64,000 nt of DNA from Nocardia vaccinii NBRC 15922 (GTDB taxonomy: Bacteria > Actinomycetota > Actinomycetes > Mycobacteriales > Mycobacteriaceae). Location: assembly GCF_001613305.1 (NCBI RefSeq), contig NZ_BDCC01000010.1, forward strand, positions 1 to 64,000, read 5' to 3'. The notes beneath the pieces were generated by a model. That model had not been told where the DNA came from and searched no databases. It worked only from the letters and a program-made list of their open reading frames with translations. Both the position numbers and the translations under genes were made by a program. Shown here piece by piece: positions 44,711 through 52,827 of the stretch (the stretch's first letter is position 1; every line of letters begins with the position of its first letter).

Positions 44711-45418
44711 TCAGGCGGCGCGGGTAGCGCCCGTGGCGTACGGCTCCCAGCGGTACACATCGGGCCGGGCGTCGTGGAACAACGCCAGATCGACCGCATC
44801 GATCACGGCCTGATGCGGTCCGGGACGGCCGAGTTGGGCGGCCGAGACCGCGAGCCGCAGCACGCCGCCGCGGCGTGCGGTGCGGGCCGCGCTCATCACC
44901 AGCGCGTGGCACCACCAGGGTTCGGCGCGGAAGCCCTCGCCCATGCCGTGCACCCAAGATCGTTGTGCCACATCGCGTTCCAGATCGTGCACGGTCGTCA
45001 GGCTCAGCGCGAGGCGGAAGCCGACATCCGGCAGTGCGGCCATCGCACCCTCGGAAGCGTTCCAGCGCGGCGCGGCGAACAGCCGGGTGCGCAGGCCCAC
45101 CTGCTCCATGACGCGGTCGGCGGCCATCAACCGCAACCGCGCCTCGTGCCGGGGCAACGTGGCGAATTCGGCGCGGCGGCGCTTGGTGGCGGCCTGGTCG
45201 TACCCGTGCAGCACGATCGCGTCGCCACCCTCGCGACGCTCCCGCAGCCACTGCTGGGTGCGGGCGTCGTCGGTGAGCCGGTACTTCCCCTTCAGGCGCG
45301 GGGCGACCAGCAGTGACAGCGGAATCCCGCGCTGGTCCATCTCCGCGGCGAAAGCCTGCGCCTGCCCGCGGGTGGTATCCCGAATACCGGACACCGAGAC
45401 GATCAATTGTGCACGCAT
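44711..45418 (-). CDS. DUF2334 polysaccharide-deacetylase-like protein
   Basis: The 235-residue protein matches the DUF2334 family, which shares the deacetylase (NodB-like) barrel: SVSGIRDTTR near the N-terminus, then LLVAPRLKGKYRL, AIVLHGYDQAATKRR with a conserved-type HGYD, and a central FAAPRWNASEG. No signal peptide is seen, so it may act inside the cell. Whether it is an active deacetylase cannot be told because metal ligands are only partly visible. It is convergent with gadB, 11 bp away. Confidence 0.72.
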   Translation of the reverse strand: MRAQLIVSVSGIRDTTRGQAQAFAAEMDQRGIPLSLLVAPRLKGKYRLTDDARTQQWLRERREGGDAIVLHGYDQAATKRRRAEFATLPRHEARLRLMAADRVMEQVGLRTRLFAAPRWNASEGAMAALPDVGFRLALSLTTVHDLERDVAQRSWVHGMGEGFRAEPWWCHALVMSAARTARRGGVLRLAVSAAQLGRPGPHQAVIDAVDLALFHDARPDVYRWEPYATGATRAA

Positions 45419-45638
45419 ACCCGCGCCCCTCTGCCGATGCCGCTGATAGCCCTACGATGCGCGCGGGAGGTGTCCGCACCGTGCAGTCCCGGTGACGCGC
45501 CGACGAATTCGCGCCACCGAATCGGACCATCATCGGATGACCAGTGCGCGAGCCGATTCGCGCGCATACCGTCCGGTCGCATGACATACCGTCCGGTAAT
45601 CGCGGCTGCCCGCCACCGCCTCACCTAGGATCGACCGG

Positions 45639-45929
45639 GTGAAAGCAGCATTACTGACCGCACTGGCAGTTCCGTTGTTCATCGCCATACCTGTTGTGGC
45701 ACAAGCAGATCCACCGCACATCTTCACTCCGCAGCAGGAGTGCGAGGCGACCAAGGCCGTGGTCGACATGGAGCGCAAGCAGAACCCGCATGCGACTCCG
45801 CGGCAGATCACCGACGGCTACATGACGTTCCTCGACCAGAAGGGCGCGTTCAAGAATCTCCCGTCCAGTGCCCGCGATCGCCAGCGCGAATACATCCTGG
45901 ACCACATCTCGAGCTGCCACCTGGCCTAG
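45639..45929 (+). CDS. Small secreted protein, DUF732-like (first of a tandem pair)
   Basis: The 96-residue protein has a signal peptide (ALLTALAVPLFIAIPVVAQA, cleavage after about residue 23) and a mature helical domain with two cysteines (QECEATKAV and SSCHLA), suggesting one disulfide. It resembles the DUF732 family of secreted mycobacterial and nocardial proteins. A GTG start at 45639 is used. The following gene is a paralogue with the same layout. Function is unknown. Confidence 0.75.
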   Translation: MKAALLTALAVPLFIAIPVVAQADPPHIFTPQQECEATKAVVDMERKQNPHATPRQITDGYMTFLDQKGAFKNLPSSARDRQREYILDHISSCHLA

Positions 45930-46010
45930 CCTGGAGAAGGTGACGGAGCGCACATTCTTTGATGGCAACCGATCCACACACGCTCCGTCACCTCAATAGG
46001 CTCCGCCCCT

Positions 46011-46301
46011 GTGAAAGCCGCAGCACTCACCGCACTGACAGCCTCTCTCCTGTGCTTCGCTCCCGCGTTCGCGCAGGCGGCGCCCCTGCTCCCGAATCTG
46101 AACCCGACTCCCGACCAGATGTGCGACAACACCCAGCAGATCGTGAATACGGTGCGCGCACAGCATCCGAACGCCACTCCGGACCAGGTCGCCGACGGCT
46201 ACGACCAGATGATGGCCGCGAAAGTGCCCGGCTACCAGCTCGTCCAAGGCCGGCAGCACCAGCAACTACTGCAACTGATCCACGCCTGCGGCATTCGCTG
46301 A
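46011..46301 (+). CDS. Small secreted protein, DUF732-like (second of a tandem pair)
   Basis: The 96-residue protein has a signal peptide (start MKAAALTAL, cleavage near residue 22) and a mature domain with PDQMCDNTQQIVN and IHACGIR, again with two cysteines. It is similar to the preceding gene in length and in the TPDQVADGYDQM versus TPRQITDGYMTF motif, which indicates a tandem duplication. The GTG start at 46011 is 82 bp after the first gene. Confidence 0.75.
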   Translation: MKAAALTALTASLLCFAPAFAQAAPLLPNLNPTPDQMCDNTQQIVNTVRAQHPNATPDQVADGYDQMMAAKVPGYQLVQGRQHQQLLQLIHACGIR

Positions 46302-46331
46302 GCGCGCCGCATCGTCGCCGCTACCTCAGCG
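46296..46331. terminator. Hairpin containing both stop codons of DUF732 gene and protease II
   Basis: CGCTGAG and CTCAGCG are perfect 7-bp arms with a 22-nt loop. The left arm holds the TGA of the DUF732 gene; the right arm contains the protease stop codon. It is a probable bidirectional terminator. Confidence 0.45.
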
Positions 46332-48512
46332 GTCGCCGAGGCCGAGCGTGTCCAGCACCCAGGCGTATTCGAACGCCACTTCCTTCCACTTCTCGTACTT
46401 TCCGCTGACGCCGCCGTGACCGGCGCTCATCTCGGTTTTCAACATCAGCCGCGAGTGGCCGGTCGCGGTGGCCCGCAGCCTGGCGATCCACTTCGCCGGT
46501 TCGACGTACAGCACGCGGGTGTCGTTGAGGCCGGTGGTGGCCAGAATCGCCGGGTAGTCGACCGCCCGGACGTTCTCGTACGGCGAGTACGACTTCATGT
46601 ACTCGTACACCGCCGGATCCTCCAGCGGATTGCCCCACTCGTCCCATTCGGTCACGGTCAGCGGCAGGGACGGATCCAGGATCGAGGTCAGCGGGTCCAC
46701 GAACGGCACGGCCGCCAGAATGCCGGCGAACAGCTCGGGCGCCAGATTGGCGGCCGCGCCGACCAGCAGGCCGCCCGCGCTGCCGCCGTCGGCGACCAGA
46801 CGGTCCGGCGCGCTGACGCCGGTATCGATCAGATGCCTTGCGCAGGAGACGAAATCGGTGAAGGTGTTCTTCTTGCGCAGCGTCTTGCCGTGCTCGTACC
46901 ACAGCCGACCCATCTCGCCGCCGCCGCGCACGTGCGCGACCGCGAACACCATGCCGCGATCCAGCAGCGACAACCGAGCCACCGAGAAACCCGGATCCAT
47001 ACTGGCCTCGTAGGAGCCGTATCCGTAGAGCAGCAACGGTTTCGGCCCGTTCGCCGGAAGATCCTTGCGGCGCACCAGCGAGATCGGAATCCGGGTGCCG
47101 TCCGCGGCGACGGCCCAATCACGGTGCTGCTCGTAGTCGTTCGGGTCGTAGCCGCCCAGGACCGGCTGCTCCTTGCGCAGCAGCAGCTCACCGGTGGCGG
47201 GTAGGTAGTCGAAAACCCGTCCCGGTGTGATGTACGAGGTCACGCCGACCCGCAACGTCGGCTGCGCCCACTCCGGATTGCCCAGCACGCCCGCGGAGAA
47301 CAGTTCGAGCCCGAACTCCAGCTCGCGCAGTTCGCCGTAACCGTCGGAGGTCAACGGCCACACGGCGACTCGCGGCAGCGCGCCGCGACGATAGGACAGC
47401 GCCAGATGGTCGGCGAAACAGTCCACGCCGTCCAGTCGCACATCCTCGCGATGTTCGATCAGGGTGGTCATGGCGGCCGGGTCGTCCACCGGCGCCTCGG
47501 CGAGTACGAAGTTCTCCGCCTTGACCGTGCCGCCGCCGGGCGCGGGCACCTCGCCGTTGTGCAGGATCAGGAATCGATCCCGCCCGCCGATGACCCCGTG
47601 CTCGGCCACGTACTCCACCCCCTCCCGGCGCGGCAGCAGCACCCGGAACTCACCCTCGGGATCATCGGATTCCAGGACCCGGATCTCGGTGGTGATCTTC
47701 GAATGCACCCCGATCATCAGGTACTTCTCCGAACGGGTGGTATCCATACCCACCGAGAAACGCTCGTCCGGCTCGTGGAACACCTGGACATCCTGCTCGT
47801 TCGGCGTGCCCAGCCGGTGCCGCCAGACGGTGTCCGAGCGCCAGGCCTCGTCGTAGGTCTGATAGAACACGTGCGTACCGTCCAGCGACCAGGTCGCATC
47901 CGGTACGGTGCCCGCGATCTCGTCGGCGAGGTCGACGCCGGTGCGCAGATCCTTGAACCGCAGCACGTATCGCTCGTCGCCGACGGTGTCCACCGAATAG
48001 GCGAGCAGGGTGCCGTCGTGGCTGATCGAGTACGCGCCGACAGCGAAGTACTCGTGGCCCTCGGCCAGTACATTGCTGTCCAGCAGCACCTGCTCACCGG
48101 GGACCTCGGCGGCGGCATCGAGCGTGGGCGGGGTCCAGTCGTCCGCGGAGCCGATCGGGCACCGGCAGTGCGCGCCGTACTGCTTACCCTCGAAGCTGCG
48201 CGAGTAGTACCAGAAATCGCCCATCCGGACCGGTACCGACAGATCGGTCTCCTGGGTGCGGGATTTGATCTCGTCGAAGATCTTCTCCCGCAACGGCTGT
48301 AGCTGCTCCGTGCAGGCTTCGGTGTAGGCGTTCTCTGCCTCGAGGTAGGCGATGACCTCCGGATCCTCCTTGTCGCGCAGCCATTCGTACTCGTCGACGA
48401 CGACGTCGCCGTGGTACACGCGCTGCGCCGGGACCCGCTTCGCGATCGGCGGCGTCACCACGGACGGATCGGCGGCGTTGCGGATCGGGCCGGTGCCAGT
48501 GTCGAGAGCCAT
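46326..48512 (-). CDS. ptrB: S9A family prolyl oligopeptidase (protease II)
   Basis: The 728-residue serine peptidase has an N-terminal beta-propeller (about residues 80-410) and a C-terminal alpha/beta-hydrolase domain with the catalytic Ser in GGSAGG near residue 575, Asp in the NDTRV segment and His in SAGHGG. It cleaves short peptides after basic residues, like Escherichia coli protease II. Mycobacteria have the same gene split as ptrBa and ptrBb; here it is intact. ATG 48512 gives MALDTGTGP; the much longer frame to 49187 is noise. Confidence 0.9.
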   Translation of the reverse strand: MALDTGTGPIRNAADPSVVTPPIAKRVPAQRVYHGDVVVDEYEWLRDKEDPEVIAYLEAENAYTEACTEQLQPLREKIFDEIKSRTQETDLSVPVRMGDFWYYSRSFEGKQYGAHCRCPIGSADDWTPPTLDAAAEVPGEQVLLDSNVLAEGHEYFAVGAYSISHDGTLLAYSVDTVGDERYVLRFKDLRTGVDLADEIAGTVPDATWSLDGTHVFYQTYDEAWRSDTVWRHRLGTPNEQDVQVFHEPDERFSVGMDTTRSEKYLMIGVHSKITTEIRVLESDDPEGEFRVLLPRREGVEYVAEHGVIGGRDRFLILHNGEVPAPGGGTVKAENFVLAEAPVDDPAAMTTLIEHREDVRLDGVDCFADHLALSYRRGALPRVAVWPLTSDGYGELRELEFGLELFSAGVLGNPEWAQPTLRVGVTSYITPGRVFDYLPATGELLLRKEQPVLGGYDPNDYEQHRDWAVAADGTRIPISLVRRKDLPANGPKPLLLYGYGSYEASMDPGFSVARLSLLDRGMVFAVAHVRGGGEMGRLWYEHGKTLRKKNTFTDFVSCARHLIDTGVSAPDRLVADGGSAGGLLVGAAANLAPELFAGILAAVPFVDPLTSILDPSLPLTVTEWDEWGNPLEDPAVYEYMKSYSPYENVRAVDYPAILATTGLNDTRVLYVEPAKWIARLRATATGHSRLMLKTEMSAGHGGVSGKYEKWKEVAFEYAWVLDTLGLGDR

Positions 48513-48652
48513 ACGCTCCACCGTAGTGGGCGGGTCCGACAGGGCCGGTCGGGCCCGGTGCGGCAGGCCGATGCCGCATCCGGAAGCGGTGCGTCGACGC
48601 TGGGACATCCCTGGGCTGGGACATTTCTGGGCCAGGACGTCCCCTGGGCGCG

Positions 48653-48868
48653 CTAGGACATCCCCTGGGCGCGCGGCGTCGGCCCCGGCAGGCGCGGGCC
48701 GACCACGCCGCGAGTCGCGCGGCGGGAATCCATCAGGAAGTACAGGGCTGCCTTGCGACGCAGACACTGGTCGGCGGGGCAAGTGTTGTGGATACGCAAG
48801 ATGTTGTGAGCCTGCTCGACGGTAAGGTGCCGGGGCACTACCGCGCAACTGTCGAAGACGGGTGCCAT
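48653..48868 (-). CDS. Conserved-looking small protein (71 aa), function unknown
   Basis: The 71-residue protein contains a HLTVEQAHNILRIHNTC segment and CPADQCLRRKAALYFLM, so it has an EQAxxIL helix and a CPADxC pair, then a proline-rich tail. Similar short proteins occur in Nocardia and mycobacteria (recalled; not checked). ATG 48868 has GGAG at 6-nt spacing, and the longer reading frame upstream looks artificial. It is leftward, between the protease gene and a long intergenic region. Confidence 0.6.
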   Translation of the reverse strand: MAPVFDSCAVVPRHLTVEQAHNILRIHNTCPADQCLRRKAALYFLMDSRRATRGVVGPRLPGPTPRAQGMS

Positions 48869-49581
48869 GCGGTGCTCCATCCATTGTCGTGCCGTGCTGT
48901 GCAGCGGCGCGGGCGCCGGTCCTCCGGGGGCCGGTGGACGCTGTATTCCCGCCACAAAGTTCTGGGTTTCCGCTCAGCTTGCCGGATAAACCAAACGAGC
49001 CGGACAACACAGGAGAAATGCCCGTCGTCCACCGAATGCCGTACGGAACGACCCCAAATTTCGTCCACATACCAGTTCGACCGCCCGGTTTGCGGCGAAT
49101 CCGAACAGATCGGACACCCCCTGGGCCACTCCGCACAGCGCGCCGGTCACCCTTCGAGGCGCGTGTGAATACCACCTCGCTGATCATCTAAACCTATTGC
49201 TACCTGCTGAATCGCTTGCCCTGGGCGCACGTCGCGCGTCCGCCGGGCGCGGCGCGGGAGCGGTGCGGCGCATCCGGGCCGATCGGCGCGTACTTCCCGG
49301 GCGCACGGGGGGTACTGCTATTCCGGAAGGTGCGCGTTCACATCGGAATAACGCCAATCCGATGTAGTTCAGACCAACCTGACCGGGATATTCCGATCGG
49401 GAATTACGCTTTTGTCTCAGGTGTTGAACATCACTATTTTCCTGCGGTTCATATCGGTTCGTTTCACGATGCGCCGCACCCCCGCTAGGGTCTAGGAGAG
49501 TCGGCCCGACCGGCCGGGCACCGCGAAAGCGATTAGCAGCTATCACCTTTCACCGCGTCACGAACCAGCACAGGAGTATCC
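48869..49581. other. Long intergenic region with ACATCGGA/TCCGATGT dyad
   Basis: These 713 bp carry no gene that I can support. Toward the right end an 8-bp perfect inverted repeat (49340-49347 and 49358-49365, 10-bp spacer) is surrounded by copies of TATTCCG/CGGAATA (near 49318, 49344 and 49388) in an AT-richer stretch. It probably carries the promoter of the DUF397 gene and perhaps a regulator site. Confidence 0.45.
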
Positions 49582-49794
49582 GTGGAAGCGAAGAACCGTG
49601 AGATCAACCCCGACGCCGTCTGGCACCGCAGCAGCGAGACCGGTGGCGTGGAGGTGGCATTCCTGGCCACCGGCAACATCGGCCTGCGCGATGCCAAGAA
49701 TCCCGATGGTCCGGTGCTGATCTTCACCCCCGGCGAGTGGCGGGCCTTCGTGGCCGGGGCCAAGGACGGGGAATTCAACCGTCCCGGAGCCTGA
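49582..49794 (+). CDS. DUF397 domain protein, unpaired
   Basis: The 70-residue protein is a single DUF397 domain: VWHRSSETGGVEVAFLATG followed by LRDAKNPDGPVLIFTPGEWRAFVAGAKDGEF, closely matching family members. In Streptomyces DUF397 genes usually follow a helix-turn-helix regulator; no such partner is present here. GTG 49582 is preceded by AGGAG. Function is not established. It converges with the esterase gene at 49810. Confidence 0.85.
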   Translation: MEAKNREINPDAVWHRSSETGGVEVAFLATGNIGLRDAKNPDGPVLIFTPGEWRAFVAGAKDGEFNRPGA

Positions 49795-49809
49795 TCTACG
49801 CCTCGCCGC

Positions 49810-50766
49810 TCACACGCCCAGCGCCCGCGATACCGTGGGCCAGGAGGTGTGCAGGTCGTCCTTCCAATAGGACCAGGAATGCGTGCCCACCGGGCTCTGG
49901 ACGATATCCGCCGGAATGTTCGACGCGCGCAGGCGTCGTGCGAACGCGGTGACGCAGATGTCGACCGCGGCCTCGATCGGAACGCCGGTCAGGATGTTCT
50001 CCGCCAGTTGGGGTTTCAGCTCACCCTCGTGCGGTCCGGGCACTCCCGAACCGGCGGACAGGTAGATGGTCTTGCCGCGCAGGCGATTCGCCAGCAGCGC
50101 CGGATCGTGCGCACCCCAGTCCGGGCTACCGGGCGCGCCCCACATATTGGCCGGATCACCGCCGCGATTGGCGATGGAGAACATGATCGGCCCCTGCGCC
50201 ATCCCCATGTCCGGGCACGCGCTGTAGCCGACGACCGCGCGGTACAGAGCCGGATTGCGCACGGCCAGCACGAAAGCCGCCATCCCGCCCATCGACAGTC
50301 CGCCGATCCCGTTGACGCCGTTACCCGCGAACGTGCTGTCGATGATCGGCGGCAACTCCCGGGTCAGGAAGGTCTCCCATTGGTAATGGCCCAGATTCGG
50401 GTCGTCGCGCTGCCAGTTCGTGTAGTAGCTTGCCTCGCCGCCGATCGGCAGCACCACGTTGACGTTCTTGTCGGCGAAGAACGGTTCGGCGTCGGTGGCA
50501 TTGGTCCAGGTGCTCTGCTCCCGGCCTGGATCCAGACCGTCGAGCAGATAGTAGGAGGGGCGGGGGTGCGCTCCGCCCGGATGCAGCACCTGCACCTGCA
50601 TGACCTGGCCCATCGCGGGCGAGTCGATGAACAGGGCGGACCTGGTCGACCCCAGCTGGGTGATCCCCACCACCCGGGCCGCGGTGGCGCGCGTTTGTCC
50701 GATCAGTGTTGCCGAAACCCCCAGAACCATGGCAAGCACCACAGCAGCCATCGAGCCGTGCCGCAT
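49810..50766 (-). CDS. Secreted esterase, antigen 85/mycolyltransferase-like
   Basis: The 318-residue protein has a signal peptide (MRHGSMAAVVLAMVLGVSATL, cleavage near residue 30), then an esterase domain with a nucleophile elbow GGLSMGGMAA near residue 158 and LDGLDPGREQSTW near residue 70. The region resembles the antigen 85 fold, and a late GTHSWSYWKDDL could hold the catalytic histidine. It may transfer mycolic acids onto cell wall acceptors or hydrolyse esters; the acceptor is unproven. ATG 50766 is preceded by AAGGTGGGG. Confidence 0.82.
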   Translation of the reverse strand: MRHGSMAAVVLAMVLGVSATLIGQTRATAARVVGITQLGSTRSALFIDSPAMGQVMQVQVLHPGGAHPRPSYYLLDGLDPGREQSTWTNATDAEPFFADKNVNVVLPIGGEASYYTNWQRDDPNLGHYQWETFLTRELPPIIDSTFAGNGVNGIGGLSMGGMAAFVLAVRNPALYRAVVGYSACPDMGMAQGPIMFSIANRGGDPANMWGAPGSPDWGAHDPALLANRLRGKTIYLSAGSGVPGPHEGELKPQLAENILTGVPIEAAVDICVTAFARRLRASNIPADIVQSPVGTHSWSYWKDDLHTSWPTVSRALGV

Positions 50767-50903
50767 ATCCCCACCTTCATCGGCCGTATGAAACCAGCGC
50801 ATTCAACATAACCTCCCGGAACACGCTCACGGGCGGTTCGACCGATCAGCTCCTTACAGGTAATCCATCCGGCCCGAGCGAACGCTCCCGCCCCGCCGGC
50901 GAA

Positions 50904-51338
50904 CTAATCCGACGCCGATCGCCGCAGCGCGCCGCGGATCGACCCGGCCAGATAGTCCAGATCCGCCCGCGGCGGGGTCCGCGGCCGCCCGCGCAGCCCG
51001 AACCCGTCGCCGGGAGTACGTGGAATGACGTGCAGATGCACATGGAACACCTCCTGGCCGGCGGTGACCCCGTCGGCGAGAAAGAAATTCACCCCGGCGC
51101 AGTTCACCTCGCTGTCCCGCAGCGCCGCCGCCAGTCGCTGCCCCACCTGGAACAGCTTGCCGCCGATCTCGGGATCCAGCTCGGCCAGGGACCGCGCGGG
51201 CACCTTCGGCACCACCAGCAGATGCCCGGGCGTCATCGGGCGAATATCCATGAACGCCAGCACATCCGGGTCCTCGTGGACCACGGACGCGGGAGCACGC
51301 CCGGCAACGATATCGGCGAAAATCGTGTAGGGATCCAT
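50904..51338 (-). CDS. HIT family hydrolase (histidine triad)
   Basis: The 144-residue protein has the histidine triad FHVHLHVIP (HxHxHxx), an N-terminal DPYTIFADIVAGRAPASVV, and MTPGHLLVVPKVPARSL. HIT proteins hydrolyse adenosine monophosphoramidates or similar nucleotide conjugates. The start ATG 51338 follows a poor Shine-Dalgarno sequence; 51356 is an alternative. It lies 43 bp after purB on the same strand and is probably co-transcribed with it. Confidence 0.9.
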   Translation of the reverse strand: MDPYTIFADIVAGRAPASVVHEDPDVLAFMDIRPMTPGHLLVVPKVPARSLAELDPEIGGKLFQVGQRLAAALRDSEVNCAGVNFFLADGVTAGQEVFHVHLHVIPRTPGDGFGLRGRPRTPPRADLDYLAGSIRGALRRSASD

Positions 51339-51381
51339 TATCCGTTTATAGGGCATCCCGGATCGGCCGCGAGAGATCCGG

Positions 51382-52803
51382 TTACAGGATCGGCGCGGGG
51401 GCGTAGTGCGCGGCTTCCGGATTCGCCTCGACCAGCTTCTCGACCTGGGCGATGACATCGGCGACCTGGGCCTGGGCCGCGCCGATGAAGGCCGAGCGAT
51501 CGGCCAGGGCCGCATCGAGGGCGGCGCGGTCCAGCGGCATGCGGTCATCGGCGGCCAGGCGGTCCAGCAGATCGGGTTCGCGACCCTGTTCGCGCATGGC
51601 CAGCGCGACCGCGACGGCGTGTTCCTTGATGACCTCGTGCGCACTCTCGCGGCCGACCCCGGCACGCACGGCGGCCATCAGGATGCGGGTGGTGGCCAGG
51701 AACGGCAGGTAGCGGTTCAGCTCGCGCTCGATTACCGCGGGGTACGCGCCGAATTCCGCGAGCACCGTCAGGAAGGTCTCCATCATGCCGTCGACGGCGA
51801 AGAACGCGTCCGGCAGCGCGACGCGGCGCACCACCGAACAGAACACATCCCCCTCGTTCCATTGCGCCCCAGCCAGTTCCGCGGCCATGGACGCGTACCC
51901 GCGCAGCACCACCTGCAGGCCGTTGACCCGCTCGCAGGATCGGGTGTTCATCTTGTGCGGCATCGCCGAGGAGCCCACCTGGCCCGGCGCGAAACCCTCG
52001 GTGACCAGTTCGTTCCCCGCCATCAACCGGACGGTGTGCGCGAAAGACGAAGGGCCCGCGCCGATCTGGACCAGCGCGGAAAGCACGTCGTGGTCCAGCG
52101 AGCGCGGATACACCTGCCCGACGCTGGTGAGCACCGTGGCGAACCCCAAGTGCCGCGCGACCTTCTGTTCCAGTTGCGCGAGTTTGCCCGCATCACCGCC
52201 GAGCAGATCGAGCATGTCCTGCGCGGTGCCCATCGGACCCTTGATGCCGCGCAACGGATACCGGTCGATCAGCTCCCGCACTCGGGTCAGCGCGATCAGC
52301 ACTTCGTCTGCGGCGGAAGCGAATCGCTTGCCGAGCGTGGTGGCCTGGGCGGCCACGTTGTGCGAGCGGCCGGCCATCACCAGCGCCTGATACTCCGCGG
52401 CCCGCTCGGCCAGCCGGGCGGCCACGGCGACACCGTGCGCGTGAACGTGCTCGAGCGAGAGCCGGATCTGCAACTGCTCGACGTTCTCGGTGAGATCGCG
52501 GCTGGTCATGCCCTTGTGGATGTGCTCGTGTCCGGCGAGGGCGTTGAACTCCTCGATCCGCGCCTTCACATCGTGCCGGGTGACCCGCTCACGCTCGGCG
52601 ATCGAGGCGAGGTCGACCTGCTCGAGCACCCGCTCGTAGTCGGCGAGCACCCCGTCGGGCAGCTCGATTCCCAGCTCGGACTGCGCCCGCAGCACCTCGA
52701 GCCACAGGCGGCGCTCCAGCACGATCTTGCGCTCGGGCGACCACAGCCGCACCAGTTGCGGGCTGGCATAGCGAGTGGCGAGGACGTTCGGAACGATGGT
52801 CAC
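51382..52803 (-). CDS. purB: Adenylosuccinate lyase
   Basis: The 473-residue enzyme catalyses two steps of purine synthesis, the release of fumarate from SAICAR and from adenylosuccinate. The fumarase/lyase signature SSAMPHKMNTRS is near residue 278, and the His-containing segment AGRSHNVAAQATTLGKRFA is present. The GTG start gives MTIVPNVLATRYAS. In the mycobacterial order purB also lies between purD and protease II, but purC, which in that genome is nearby, is absent from this window. Confidence 0.96.
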   Translation of the reverse strand: MTIVPNVLATRYASPQLVRLWSPERKIVLERRLWLEVLRAQSELGIELPDGVLADYERVLEQVDLASIAERERVTRHDVKARIEEFNALAGHEHIHKGMTSRDLTENVEQLQIRLSLEHVHAHGVAVAARLAERAAEYQALVMAGRSHNVAAQATTLGKRFASAADEVLIALTRVRELIDRYPLRGIKGPMGTAQDMLDLLGGDAGKLAQLEQKVARHLGFATVLTSVGQVYPRSLDHDVLSALVQIGAGPSSFAHTVRLMAGNELVTEGFAPGQVGSSAMPHKMNTRSCERVNGLQVVLRGYASMAAELAGAQWNEGDVFCSVVRRVALPDAFFAVDGMMETFLTVLAEFGAYPAVIERELNRYLPFLATTRILMAAVRAGVGRESAHEVIKEHAVAVALAMREQGREPDLLDRLAADDRMPLDRAALDAALADRSAFIGAAQAQVADVIAQVEKLVEANPEAAHYAPAPIL

Positions 52804-52827
52804 GGCCGTCCAGTCTAATGTTCGCCG

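Noticed and set aside
43296-45587. 763-codon minus-strand frame across gadB and DUF2334
   Set aside because: It is the antisense shadow of the gadB gene with high-GC codon bias; the protein is histidine- and arginine-rich without domains.
48513-49187. Upstream extension of the protease II frame to 49187
   Set aside because: The added 225 residues are low-complexity and overlap the small CPADxC gene; the family start is at 48512.
49184-49546. 120-codon minus-strand frame in the intergenic region
   Set aside because: Composition is arginine-rich with no start signal, and the DNA carries dyad repeats suggestive of regulation.
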